A stretch of DNA of 64,000 bases from Epiperipatus broadwayi (taxonomy: Eukaryota; Onychophora; Udeonychophora; Euonychophora; Peripatidae), in the NCBI GenBank assembly GCA_028023455.1, contig JAQFVV010000017.1:620001-684000 (forward strand). Reading direction: 5' to 3'. The translations under genes were made by a program, and so were the position numbers. The notes beneath the pieces were generated by a model that was not told the origin of the DNA, did no database searches, and was given only the letters and a program-made list of their open reading frames with translations. Of the stretch, positions 49,565 to 62,181 are shown piece by piece. Each line of letters opens with the position of its first letter. Positions within the stretch are counted from its first letter, which is position 1.

Positions 49565-52500
49565 GTAAGTAAATATTAATCATTATATATATATATTGTA
49601 ACCATATATTTTAGCATAAAATATAATAATTGATGTAACTAGTATGAAAAATTTCTCTGTCTTCTTTGGTGATTTGATTGGCTTGATTTTCGCTTTGAAC
49701 AGATTACTCTCTTATATTATTTTAATAAACTTAAATTTGATTTGTTCCATATACTAATTCATATCAAAATGTTTAACTTTTAAAAATTTTTTAACAACAC
49801 ATTAAATTTGGTAAAATAGTATTAAAATATAATATTTTATTTTATTTATTTAAAATGATCTTAAAAATTATTTCATTTGAATTAACAAAACCATTTTTCA
49901 ATTAAAATAAATTATTAAAAATAAATACAGTAATTATGTAAGCTCTCATGTAAAAAAAAAAAGAGCCAATTTAAGAGAGGATCTCTGTTAGTTTTGCTTT
50001 TGGAGGAGAGAAAGAAAAGAAAATGGTAGAAGGCAAATGGTGTAAATTTGATAAGCTTATTTTAAAATAGTTAACAAGTAAACGGATTATCACAAATTTT
50101 CTATAAATGTAAAAAATAATATCGGTATTTAATTATAAGATGAATTGCTAAATTTAAAAGTCTGTTCAAGTCGCTGCCAAGTGATCAAATCACCGGTAAT
50201 AATTTCCCAATATTACATTTAAAATGTCGGAGCTTCCCAGTTTAAAAGAATTAATTGCAAGAGTTTGGTATGTTTTAAAATGTTTATTGTTCTACAATTT
50301 GGAAAAATTAAATAAGTATTTTAATTACAGAAGTTTTATAAATATGAAAATTTTTTTTTTAAAAAAGAAGAAGTTTAAATTAAAGTAAAATGTTAAAGTT
50401 ATCAACATAGTTTAATATTTCCTTTCAATTCTAATAAAAATATAGTATTGATTATATTTAACTTTATAATGCCAGTAATATATTTCTAGTTAATTGTTTA
50501 TTTGGATAATAAATAGTCTTCAAATAATTGATCAAAGCTATTTTCTAATTTTATTAGTTTGGATGATTAAATTAATTGCTGTGATTTTATTCCTAGATTT
50601 AAGCTGGATAAATAAATATTTAGCATGGATGTGATAAACTTGGAACATTTTTAATAGAGAAATGTAGAAATTAATAACTTATGAAAAACATTTTCATTTA
50701 AGTTCTGCGTGTCATGTTTTTGAAATTGTTTCTTGTTTATGGAGCCACGTAAAATCGTTAATCTGATAGTGATTATAATAACTAACACAAATGGATAAAA
50801 TTGCATGTATAAGATTCAACTATAATTATAGCTATTACTTCGTACATTTATTGTTCGACACATCGTACATGGATTTCACGGATCATATTTGTCGTTATAA
50901 AATGCTATACAATCTAATTTGTGACACACACACCTGCTAAAATTCATATATTGAATTATAAAATGCTATACATTTAATTTATATCACACACACACCTTTA
51001 GATTTAGTAGTTGATGAATAATTCATTACTTTAATTTTATCTATATGAACTTGATGTGAAGTTCATAGTTATATTTTATTAAGTTTAAATTAATAGGGGT
51101 TGAATAAAATACTTATTCAAGAAAATAGCTGCGAAAAAGTTTGAAAAGTACTAAATGAATTCATGAGGTGTATCAATCTTGAGGTATTTGTGTCTTTAGA
51201 TTTCTATCCGTACCATATTACTTATTTATATTACATGTTTTATTATAAGCAAGATAAGTTAGTACATTAGTTGTCCTGATTAGTGTAACATTTTATTATG
51301 AAGAACCCACATTTGCTAAAGTTTAGTGTTTCCAATGATCAGAGTAACTGAGGAGGATGATTTTGCACTTTAATGTGAAGTAAATAGTAAGGTTGTTTTA
51401 TAATGTTGAAAGGCATTAATTGTGCGGTGGTTAATCCTCAGATTATTTAATTGCCATTTTGTATTTTACACTCATTCATGTGTTAATCCATGGAATTGTG
51501 TAATTATACGTATTACTTTATGATGGTGTATCAATCCACAAAGCGTTTAGTATTATTTAATTTCTATGTGTAGATGAACGCATCCACAGGAATATGTTTT
51601 ACTTCATAGATATAAGTTGGGCAAAGTATTTTAGTTAATCTGCTAAATCATCTTCTTCCATTGTAAGCATAATTCATAAGTTAGATCATCAAATTGTAGC
51701 AGGACATTCTATTCAAGTTACTTCATAATAATTAACTGTCGGTTGATTATTATTTACCGGAGTGTAAGTTTACATTTTCATTTTATTTAATGATTACATT
51801 ATAGCTAAATCCTACAGATATAATATTAGTTATTATAATATTATAATTTTACGGTATGGATTTATTGAATCTGGAAATGACGTTAAATACTTCATGAGTT
51901 GATGTTGAATTTAGTATAATTTGCTCAAGATTCATTATATCAAATTGAAATAAGGTATGATTAGGTTTTTAAAACCGTACCTATGACATGTTATTGAAGA
52001 AAGTCAATGGAGTTATAATTTATTTATTTTATTTGTTTATTTATGTCTTTAATTACAACATTAGAATTAATTACTTATTATTGATAAATTTGTAAATAAA
52101 CGTTGATTTATAATTAAACTTACTGTGCCGTTGCTATGTGTCATTCTTAAAATCAGAAATTATAAACCTTGGATAGAGCATACATTGAAGCACATACTAT
52201 CGTCAACATGATATAAAAGTTTAGTAATATTTTGAGAAAACATTTGGATGCTTTTAGTCTTTGGTAGTTTATGATGTGTGGGGTACAATAAAATCCCATT
52301 TACCTTTTCCATCATTTTGGCTTTGCGTAGTTGATTCTAGTATGCAATATAAATTAATTATTAGACTTGTAAACAGATTTACCAAATCATGATATGATTG
52401 AATATATTTACTTAACATTTTAAATTGTCATTTGTCAGTATAAAAAAGAGTCTCAGTGATATAGTAAACTATAAAAAGAACCCAAGTATTTATGTTTATT

Positions 52501-54650
52501 TATTGCAAAGCTTTACCTGGACTAGCATTTGTATTAAAAATCATATAGATGGTTTAAAATTTCATAATCGTATGTAGTTTTACAAATTATGCCATCTTGT
52601 ACACGGTCGGCCATCGGGTCTCATACAATAAAAATCGCAAATTAAGGTTTGTAACATAATAACATTGCACTTATAATTGGTTTACTGTATTTTATCATAC
52701 TACTATGATAGGTCATCGTGGTATACCCTGGCTGCGATCAAATTAAATCATAAAAGTTTATGTTAGATCATTGGTTTGGTCTATGGTAGGTTGCTCTAAA
52801 GGTTGGTTGTGGTCTTTGGTGCATAAAATAGGTAGCATAATATGCTTTTGGATACAGCTCTTAATAGCTGACAATGTGTAGTGGGAGGTGATCAGTGATC
52901 GAGGTAACGATTCCCAGTGCACTGATGTTTTGGTGATATTATGTAGTTGACCACATTTGTAAGGGTTACAATATATATATATGGGTGTGTATGTTTGTAA
53001 TAGTTGTCATTGTTTTCATAATTATAAGGACATTGGTCTTTCAGTAAATAAATTTCTTTGATCTCAAAGATGAATAAAACTTTTGTAATAAAAACATCAC
53101 TTTTTACCAGGCACAACTGACAATTTCTTTTTTTACTTAAAAACCATCAATAACAAAGGTTAATTGTACTCTCCATTAACTTCTAAAATTTATACTTATA
53201 AATAGGATTTTGGATTCAGAAGAAGCATTCTACTGCTTCATTAATTTTGTTATCTTCTGTAGAAATGATTTCTTCACTTTTGTCTTGTATCATGCAATGG
53301 TTGTGTGTACTCCAATACATTGTTTTTTACCAGACATCACATTATTGGTATATGTTTCCAAGAGAGTTCTAATAATTTTACTTTTCAATAAACCACATGG
53401 CTATTTCTATTGGAAAATTAATCAAAACTTTTATTATACCTCATCTCATCATGTACAGTGTGTTTGGTTTAATATTTTCATTTATGCATAGATTGTCATA
53501 TTGAGCAAACTATTATTGATAGTTCTAAATAAGAACCAGAGTATATGTTAATACAAAATTCAGGCTCAAGAAACTTATTTATTGATTGCAATTCTATTTT
53601 TAATTATATGGATATTTACGATTAATTCATTAGGAATATATATGATATTCAACATATTCTGGCAATGTGTATGTAAATAAATTATTAATGTCCTGTAATA
53701 GGAATTAGTGTTCAAATGAATTTGAGCCCCAAAAGTTGAGATGGTATCCAAATGGTCATTTCAGGTATTGACATTCAATTGTATCTTACGCTCAAATATG
53801 TATAGAGTTAGAGTTATATAGTTGCCACTTTCTTATGGAAACAATATTCTACCAGAGCCGCTATCCAATCATCATCAAAATTCTCCATCAACATACTAGC
53901 TAAAGACTCAGCTTATGAGCCTGCTTCTCCAAAGATAGATAAATTTTTAGGTTACATGTGAATGAGATCAAAAAGATATTGTATAGATAAATTTTAAGAA
54001 ATTACTGTTCTAAGAAATCACACAAACAAATAAATTCTGACATCCCTAACAAATCTTAATGTAAATATAAGAAAGTATGGAATATAGTTTATTATTTCAA
54101 TAAAGAATGAACATGATTATAAATAAAATATTATTAAATATGACTAAAACATTTATAAAATCGATTCTATCTCTATAAACTAAGATAAAATGGAAGTAGT
54201 ATCAAATGGTATAATTCGCTAAAAATCCTAGATGTATATTGTTACTAAGCAACTAAAATGGCCACTCTTATAAAAAAGAACAAACTGTTACTAAAATCTG
54301 GCAGAAAAAAGCATCTGTAGTAAAATATATATATGATATTCTGATAAAACATTATTCATTATTTATTTAACAATAAACTTGCTCTGGCACAATTAGATAT
54401 ATGTTACAGAAAAAAAGTTGCACTTTATGATATAGTTACAGATTTATTTAATGGGGGAAAAATAGATCTTGGATTTCTTTTAATAGACAAACAATATTGT
54501 GAACATTTTTGAGAACTCTTTTATAAGATTTTAATATATATGATTTCAGAATTAATCATGGATAAAGCAAGCAGAAACATAGCATTTGTAGTAAAAACTA
54601 TTAATAATTATTTATTTAATAGTGTGTTCTTGCTCAATTAATAAAAGAAT
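49565..54650. other. AT-rich sequence, one candidate exon only
   Basis: Apart from the candidate exon at 50224, no homology, RNA or repeat was recognised. An open stretch at 53210-53491 begins DSEEAFYCFINFV, vaguely like a TBC domain, but does not continue like one. Confidence 0.45.
50224..50267 (+). CDS. Candidate first coding exon, unknown gene
   Basis: ATG at 50224 in the context taaaATGTCGG opens a frame reading MSELPSLKELIARV that runs into a good donor (G|GTATGT) with two bases left over. Base composition over the exon is visibly richer in G and C than the flanks. The 250 bp upstream also have lower A/T bias, compatible with a 5' leader. I do not recognise the protein. It lies on the same strand as GSAP and 0.7 kb after a GSAP exon, so it would be a nested gene, an alternative 3' piece or chance. 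No following exon could be tied to it. Confidence 0.3.
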
Positions 54651-54651
54651 A

Positions 54652-54824
54652 AAATAATATTCATTAAGGTTGTAGCCTCAAGCACATGCGTATAAAATGC
54701 GATAGTAGGGACCTCTACAAGTCTTAAAACCACAGTAAGCTTGTGGTTTTAAGACCTGTAGAGGTCCCTACTATCGCATTTTATACGCATGGGCTTGAGG
54801 CTACAGCCTTAATGAATATTATTT
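54652..54824. repeat. Near-perfect palindrome
   Basis: Arms of about 80 bp (aatattcattaaggttgtag and its complement; atgcgataGTAGGGACCTC in both) around a spacer of only a few bases at cagtaagcttgtgg. Very few mismatches, so it is recent or maintained by gene conversion. Confidence 0.92.
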
Positions 54825-55504
54825 ACGTAATCAATGTGCGTGTAAATAGATTTATAAATAAAAGAATAAAAATGTAGTGTATGTGTTTAAATATATATTT
54901 AATAAAAAAAAAAAAAAAATCATAATCAGCATTTAATTTTTTTTTTGCCTCTAGAAAAAAAAAAAAGGAATGGAATTTGCTTAGCGCTGAAGGCATAGAA
55001 GTGGAGTCCCCCAATACAAATATAATGATCCAACTATCTCAATAATATCAAATAATAAACGCCTTATAATAAATTAATCAATTCATATAATTATTTACAT
55101 AAGGCCTTCTACCACTAATGATATATTATGAAAGTGATTAAGAAAGATATTATCAGTTGATATTCCTAACCTTAAGAAATATTGAAATAGATTTAAGTTT
55201 GAACTTGCAAAACATTTGAAAATATTAGAATCAATGATGATGGCAATAATTATAATATTTTACTAAGGCCAGATACCCAAATAGTCAGTTCAATAAAGCA
55301 ATATTTCATCAGTAAACTTTTACATGAGATAGGGACTATTAAAATATGTAAAAAATGGTCCATTTAAAAGAATTATATATATATAGGATTCTCCAAAATG
55401 GTGTGAAAAAGTATTAAATTGAATGACTTATTGCTCAGAAATTTATATACATTTTCAAACACTGGAATAATAAATTAGGGATCCAGAGGCTTTAAGCTCT
55501 AGAA

Positions 55505-55580
55505 CAGGATTTCCCAATCTGGGGTACCCATATCCCCAGAGGTACAGGAAGTTTATCCAGGGGGTACAGTAAATAACAGA
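55505..55580 (+). mobile_element. hAT-like element end
   Basis: caggatttcccaatctgggg followed by tacccatatccccagaggta and gggggtaca resembles the start of hAT transposons and their MITEs (CAGxGGTTCCCAAxCTGGGG). The other end was not found. Confidence 0.4.
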
Positions 55581-56699
55581 TAAATAAATATATTTTTCTA
55601 TTAATGTATTCTAAAAATAGTTATGTTATCAAAATTTACAGGCTATCTATATTGATACTCTATTAATCACATTTCAGGTCTTTTTTTGGACATGGACACT
55701 TGAGGTTGCTTAATCTTTCTTATTGCAGGGTCTGATAGCCAAAATTTCTGAGCAATATCATTTAACATATATTTTACATTTTATTAATCAGTAATCACTT
55801 ATTGGGTTGAATTTCTTAAATACAGTATAGTTTTGAAATGTATATTCTCAGTTAATCAAAGTATATTTAACTGTTGCACTTTCATGCCCAATTCAAGTCA
55901 GCTATGGTTCTATCAAAAAGAAATTATATTCAAGTTTTTTTTGTGTGGGTGTGTGAATTCCAATAGTCTCTGTTTTCTCTTATTTATATCTTTTTATCCA
56001 AATTCACCTGTACCACTTTTATATTTCCATTGTTTTCCAATTTTAGCATTATCATAATAATCTACTTCTTCATAAGAATGAAATTTTGAGGGCATAAACC
56101 TGAATTGCCTGCATTTAGTAGCTTCCGTTGAGTAGCTAATCTTTCCACACTATCTTATGACCCACCAAACTTCGTAATATTGCTACGTGATGTTTTATCT
56201 ATAATGAATCTCATCCCATTTATACTCCCAATATTTGCACCTTTATACTCAAATTCATTTTTAGTCTTTAAAATCAATTTATACCTTTTTTTTTTTTGTA
56301 TCTTCATAAGGTTTGAAAATGTTCCATATGTTGATCAAATGGCGGTCTGAGTTTGCAATAAGCGGCTTTTTAAAATCTGCCACCTCTAACAACTGCCACT
56401 TTGGCTGATGGTCTTAGAAAGTTTTGAAATGAGGACCATACTTTATTTTTGTCTGTTATTATTGATTGTAAATTTAAGAGAATAACTCAGACACACATAT
56501 TATTTTATTTCCAAGAAAAGCCAACTGATACTTTCTTTAAGAACTATCAGGCATCTGAGAAGAAAGATCTTTTATTTTTAAAAGTCAGAGTTAAAAGTAA
56601 ACTCACCATTCAAACTGATGTGTATTTGTTTATCATTTCAATTATGATATAAAAGCTGTTATATGCTATGGACAATTAGAAATTTGTTTTAAGGAATCA

Positions 56700-57400
56700 A
56701 AGAATCTTTTTAATATTTTATTGCTTTTATGTATGGATGTATTTACAATTCTAAATATCTCAAACAAGCTCTTAATTGATAAGTGCAGTAAGAGAAAATA
56801 TCTAAAATCTCTATCCGAAATAATCTTATCCCCAGACCAATTGGTTTCAAGATTATGGCTCACCTCAGTGAAGAGCTAGAATATTCAGACACTAGATCCA
56901 AAATATCAACTCAAAACCCAGCCCTTATTTCATATGTAATATTTAAGTAGAAAGTCTGAAGTTTTCGGACATGAAAATGTCTTTCACTCCAGCAATTTAA
57001 TTGAAATAGCTGTATGGGATTGAACCAAATTTCAGATCTATCATCTATTAATAGCGTCAGCATAGCCAAAGCCATAAATATATGGTAGATCTGAATTTGG
57101 TTCAGTTCCATATAGCTATTTAAGTTAGATAGCTGGAGTAAAAGACATTTTCATGTCCAAAAACTTCAGAGTTTCTACTTAAATATTATGTATGAAATAA
57201 GTGCTGGGTTTTGAATTGATATTTTGGATCTAGTGTCTGAATATTCTAACTCTTCACTGAGGTGAGCCATGAGCTCAAAACCAATTGGTCTGGGGATAAG
57301 ATTATTTCAGATAGAGATTTTAGATATTTTCTCTTACCGCACTTATCAATTAAGAGCTTGTTTGACCTATTGGTATGCTCTCTGTATTACATTTTTGTAA
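56700..57400. mobile_element. Foldback of the hammerhead-array family
   Basis: Opposed copies of the 34-36 kb unit: left arm (minus) with atctctatccgaaataatc and aacccagcccttatttcat, right arm (plus) with gtgctgggttttgaattga, gatagagattttagatattt and aagagcttgtttgacc. The core reads CTGAGGT-GAGC...GAGCTC-AAAACC, so it is degenerate. Confidence 0.8.
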
Positions 57401-57654
57401 ATACAAGCTTATAAAAGCAATGTCACATTATATATGGCTTGCTTTATTAATAATTATAATTCTAAATATCATAAATAAATGTACATTTAGATACAGTAAT
57501 TTTTAATTCACCTTTTTTCCAGAAAATTTTAATGTCAATTAACTTTTAAGCTATAGCTAATTTTATTTAAGCAATCAGTGTATTACACAGGTCTAAAAAT
57601 ATTAACATTTACATTTTTTAAAAAATAATATAAAAATTTAAATATTCCTTTATT

Positions 57655-57790
57655 TAATCATATATATTGCTTATAACACTTCTTTCTTATACACTTTAAT
57701 GGAACAAATTTTCTTAAAAACTTTTTTATTCTCCTTACAGTTTCGACTATCCACCAGTCTTCATCAGAGCTCTATCTTCTTCTCTGCTTT
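57655..57790 (-). mobile_element. Hammerhead-like element, copy 3
   Basis: atatattgcttataacac and tatacactttaatgg match the arm of the 17.9-kb copy; the core follows at 57741-57767. The opposite arm is absent. Confidence 0.55.
57741..57767 (-). ncRNA. Hammerhead-ribozyme-like core
   Basis: Minus strand CTGATGA-A-GACT-GGTGGAT-AGTC-GAAAC-TGTA. Helix II is 4 bp and helix III would be one C-G pair beyond A-U, as in the minimal hammerheads of Penelope-like elements. An unpaired A follows CTGATGA. Confidence 0.5.
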
Positions 57791-57994
57791 AAAAATATGA
57801 CCTTATAAGATTTTTTACTTTGTTTCCAATAAAATGAAATGAGAACATCAATTTCTTTTTTAGTTATTTTCAGAATTATTACTATTAGCAACATGTTTTT
57901 GATATTTTCTTATTGTATGTGTGTATGCATGTGAATATATATGTAATAATTATTAATATATCAAATTATATATATTCAGTTTTGAATACATTTG

Positions 57995-58110
57995 TTTGTC
58001 TGTGTAATGAAGTGGGATTTTTCCATTATAACCTAAAGCTGGGTGCATTTTCAGTGAAGTTCATCTCTGAAGGTGCACTCAGTTTAGGTTATAATGAAGA
58101 AAGAAACCAC
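57995..58110. repeat. Small foldback
   Basis: cattataacctaaagctggg (58023) and its complement around 58080-58100 form a hairpin with tgca pairs at the base. The open frame crossing it is not a gene. Confidence 0.7.
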
Positions 58111-58234
58111 TTTGTTATACCGATGAATGAATGTATGCAAATTTGAATTACAAATGCAAATGAAGAGAAAAATCACTATTACAATTTATAACTGAAACAC
58201 TTAGGCTTATTATATACCTGTGTTTATATATGTA

Positions 58235-58400
58235 ATATATAGGGTATATGAGCACAGACTTTCACACGACCCACCACTCTCCACACTATCTCATAACATT
58301 GATACACTCGAACACATATGTTGAAAAGATAAATAATCACCAATATATGTATTTCATGCTAAACCAGCAATCATCAGTTGGTCCAGATTACAATTTATAT
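58235..58400. repeat. Foldback element A, left arm only
   Basis: Contains gagcacagactttcacac, aaagataaataatcaccaat and catcagttggtccaga; no opposite arm follows. Confidence 0.6.
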
Positions 58401-58686
58401 ATGTGGAATATTATGGAATGAAAATACTCTTTACATATGCACTAGAAAATTGAGATGCACTCTCCCATCAATAAATGTTTTCAAAGCATCAGTGGTCCAC
58501 CTATGTTTAGTACTTATTCTTTAAATGAGTCAATACTTATTCACGGTGTTAAGTTAGGGCTTGAACTTATTATGAGCCTGATTTTTAAATTTAGAATATT
58601 ATTTAAACGAGTTCAATTTATATATTACGGGGAAGCAAGGATTTCTTATATTTTAATTATCTGCGACACTGAATCTTATTAGTTTG

Positions 58687-59900
58687 TTCGGTGCTTGTCT
58701 TATAGATAAAGACGCCATTCGATGGCACTGTTTTCACGCTAAAACTATAAAATATGAACATTCACGGGCCATTGATTTCAATCATTTTGATGTGTTTTTT
58801 TGTAATGCGAAAATAAAAACAAAACAAAATCTTTTTTTTAAAATGTTATTTTTTTATTAACGTATACAAATTAAATGATAATAATAAATGTAAAATAAAA
58901 TAAACAAAATTTGATTCATGTTTTTTATTTTGCTTTATTACAAAAATCAATTTTCTATCGTATATTTTTTTAATGGGGTTACGGCTTTACCGCTATTTTT
59001 ACTTCATATAGAATAACAACAAAAAGTAAAAGTTGTTACAGTTAGGTTTAGGGTTAGTTTTAGGGTTAGATTTAGGGTTAGTTTTAGGGTTAGTTTTAGT
59101 GTTCTGTTGTTTGTAATGCTAAAATAAAAAATATCAAAATCGTATTTTTGTAAATATTTTTTTTTACTAACATCTATAAAATAAATGATAACATACTATA
59201 TTCAACAAAGTATAACCATAGTCAGAGAAAAGAAAGAAAGTAGAACTTTTTTAAACAACAGAAATGTCTTCTTTACTTATTAATCATGTTTATAATATAT
59301 GCTTTTTATGAAATTTACAAAAAAAACGTGCATAATTGTACTTTTCTTACTGGATATTTTTGTTATACCGCTCTTTTTTACTTCAAAAATATACACACGG
59401 TAGAATCTTGTTTGTCTCGTGGAATATTACGAACAGAACGTTACTTGATGCATTACCTAATTCAAACTCACTTTACACATATATCTTGTCAACATTTTCC
59501 CAATTAAAACTTCAATACAGTACGGTGTAAAAAGTCTGATAATTATTACTTTACAAAATCTGAACATTTCAATACTTTAAAATTAAAAAAAATCCAATGA
59601 AAACAACATTCCCATCCAATTCAAAAAACACACTCTCTCACCAAGCCGTACCCACTTTATAAACTGTGCGAATTCGGAAAATGTATTTGCTGCGATGTGA
59701 CATATATGCTGTACTGCGATACAACATATATGCTGTACTGCAACGCGACATAGTGGCCTGCAATCTGTAGCACAACAAAAAAGTTGTATTATAGAAAACG
59801 CGGGTTCGAATGTGTCGGCCGCGGAACCGGCATTTTTATGTGTTTTAGCGCAAAAACGGCACCATAGAGCGGCGTCTTTAGCTATAAGACCAGTACCGTT
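58687..59900. mobile_element. Merlin-like non-autonomous element
   Basis: TIRs: cggtgcttgtcttatagata with aaagacgcc on the left; the complement of the right end reads cggtactggtcttatagcta with aaagacgcc. Both continue into tgg..ctgtttt..cgctaaaac. It contains telomere-like repeats at 59041-59098 and a 27-bp repeat (catatatgctgtactgc) near 59700-59745. No transposase is recognised; assignment to Merlin rests on the subterminal layout shared with 38.0-40.1 kb. Confidence 0.65.
59041..59098 (+). repeat. Interstitial telomere-like TTAGGG array
   Basis: Six or so degenerate units (gttagg, ttagggttag, tttagggttag) in a row, with interspersed ttttaggg variants. They lie inside the Merlin-like element. 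Confidence 0.8.
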
Positions 59901-59942
59901 TGTTTATATGTAATAATTAATATATTCGTCAAAGCCCTAATT

Positions 59943-60025
59943 TAGGCATGGTCACAATTGTTGATTTGCTTAAAGAATCAGCTCTAAGCATAGGTGGTTC
60001 GTGTCCCGGCCGATGCTATGAAATA
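59943..60025 (+). repeat. tRNA-derived SINE fragment
   Basis: aggcatggtcacaattg resembles an A box and ggtggttcgtgtcccgg a B box, followed by ccgatgctatg and poly-A, like the copy at 33.3 kb. Confidence 0.4.
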
Positions 60026-60029
60026 TGAA

Positions 60030-60940
60030 AAAAAAAACATAGGTTGATCACCTATGCCTTTAGGTCATATGTGAAGAAATATGTTTGTATTTTTTTGATA
60101 TACTATTATATGTTGTGTATGCACGTGAATAAATATGTATAACCCATATATATCCAGAAGTACTTATAGAAGAACATGTACAAATAATATAAATATATAT
60201 TTATTGTAAAAATGTGCAGACATTACTTAAAACTGATGATTAATTACTTGGGGGGTGGGAGATGGAGATCATGTATTTAATGTTCAGCAGTTGTCATCAT
60301 ATGTACTGCACTAACCATATAAAGTGAATGTCCAAAGAACAATGAAATTTATTGAGTATTCTTTCAATTATCTATTTGAAATTAAATGTACTGGAACAAT
60401 GGTCTTATGTAACTGTCACTATTTAAAACCGTTATAACTGCTTCTAGTTTAATTAAACAGGAAATTAGATGCAAGTTATTTTGTAAAAGCAGGCCACTGA
60501 GTGAAATGAGAGTACATCACAATGTTTGATTTGCTACTGTAACTAATTTGGTATCTTCTATTTTGGAATTACTAAATGAATCAATGAATTATTAGTGATA
60601 TTCAAAAGCATTTTGTATGGTTTGTTATGTTTTAGCAGTGCTGATGTTCTAACATTACATTCAGAAAGATTCTTATTTCAAGTTTGAAAGTATTTCTGGA
60701 TGAATAAACTTTTTTTTTAGGGACTTTAATGCACTCGTTAATTGTAAACAGTAAGCTGTAGCTAAGTTCTTGAAAGAAATTGAATTTGCTTTGTGAGCTT
60801 GAATAATCTTTTGTAAATTGAATTTTTGCAGAACTTATGGAGTGACTCTCATTTAAACAAAAAAATACTTATTAAAAAACTTGAATAAATCCATGCTCAA
60901 AATAATATTTTATAAATTGTTATAAAATATTTGAAACCAG
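60030..60940. other. Spacer without supported gene
   Basis: No coding, RNA or repeat structure recognised. Confidence 0.45.
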
Positions 60941-60944
60941 GCAC

Positions 60945-62145
60945 TCTTCACAAACCTCGGAGCTTAATTGTAAGTGTAGAGGATTTGAACTCAGATTTTC
61001 AAGCACCCTGCAACTATCCACACTATCTCATACAACTGATACACATGACCACACACATGTAGAAAAGATTAATAATCACCAATATACGTATTTTGTGCTA
61101 AACCAGCACTCATCAGTTGGTCCAGACTATCATCTCTCACACACATATATAATCAATGTTCAGTCTATATTAAGATAGCAAATCTTCATACTTTAATGGA
61201 CAGGCTTCAATCCACTACAACCTCCAACTTTTCAGCCATCCATATCATTGAAAATCTGATGATGAAAACTCAAATCCCATGCTAATGCTAATATTATTGC
61301 CATGCCCATGTTGACCTGAAGTCACTCTGATCCCTCATGTATAGGACAGTATCCATTAAATACATATAAGAGGGATGGACAGGATACAAGCTTAATATGT
61401 AAATATTTGAAACCAGGCACTCTTCACAAACCTGGGAGCTTAATTGTAAGTGTAGAGGATTTGAACTCAGATTTTCAAGCACCCTTCAACTATCCACACT
61501 ATCTCATACAACTGATACACATGACCACACACATATAGAAAAGATTAATAATCACCAATATTCATATTTCGTGCTAAACCAGCACTCATCAGTTGGTCCA
61601 GACTATCATCTCACACATATATGGATAGTTGAAGGGTGCTTGATAATCTGAGTTCAAATCCTCTACACTTACAATTAAGCTCCCAGGTTTGTGAAGAGTG
61701 CCTGGTTTCAAATATTTACATATTAAGCTCATATCCTGTCCACCCCTCTTATATGTATTTAATGGATAGTGTCCTATACATAAGGGGTCAGAGTGACTTC
61801 AGGTCAACATGGGCATGGCAATAATATTAGCATTAGCATGGGATTTGAGTTTTCATCATCAGATTTTCAATGATATGGATGGCTGAAAAGTTGGAGGTTG
61901 TAGTGGATTGAAGCCTGTCCATTAAAGTATGAAGATTTGCTATCTTAATATAAACTGAGCATTGACTATATATATATATGTGAGATGATAGTCTGGACCA
62001 ACTGATGAGTGCTGGTTTAGCACGAAATACGTATATTGGTGATTATTAATCTTTTCTACATGTGTGTGGTCATGTGTATCAGTTGTCTGAGATAGTGTGG
62101 ATAGTTGAAGGGTGCTTGAAAATCTAAGTTCAAATACTCTACACT
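60945..62145. mobile_element. Compound foldback element A
   Basis: Plus-oriented arm at about 60945-61390, a second plus-oriented partial copy at 61405-61640, then the inverted arm to 62145. The two outer parts are almost identical (for example ggcaataatattagcattag near 61820 and its complement near 61280). Open frames at 61294-61482 and 61636-61824 are the same repeat read on opposite strands. Confidence 0.85.
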
Positions 62146-62181
62146 TAAATTGTTATAAGTAGAATTTTTTGCTAGACTGAT

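Noticed and set aside
53210-53491. 93-codon frame beginning DSEEAFYCFINFV, resembling part of a TBC domain
   Set aside because: Only the first dozen residues resemble TBC domains; what follows is unlike one, and no neighbouring exons were found.
57913-58146. Frame with FVCLCNEVGFFHYNLK, considered as the next GSAP exon
   Set aside because: The sequence is the arm of a small foldback (cattataacctaaa and its complement) and does not match the expected VPLD...SNSG region.
61294-61824. Two 62-codon frames with almost the same protein on opposite strands
   Set aside because: They are the two arms of the compound foldback, not a duplicated gene.
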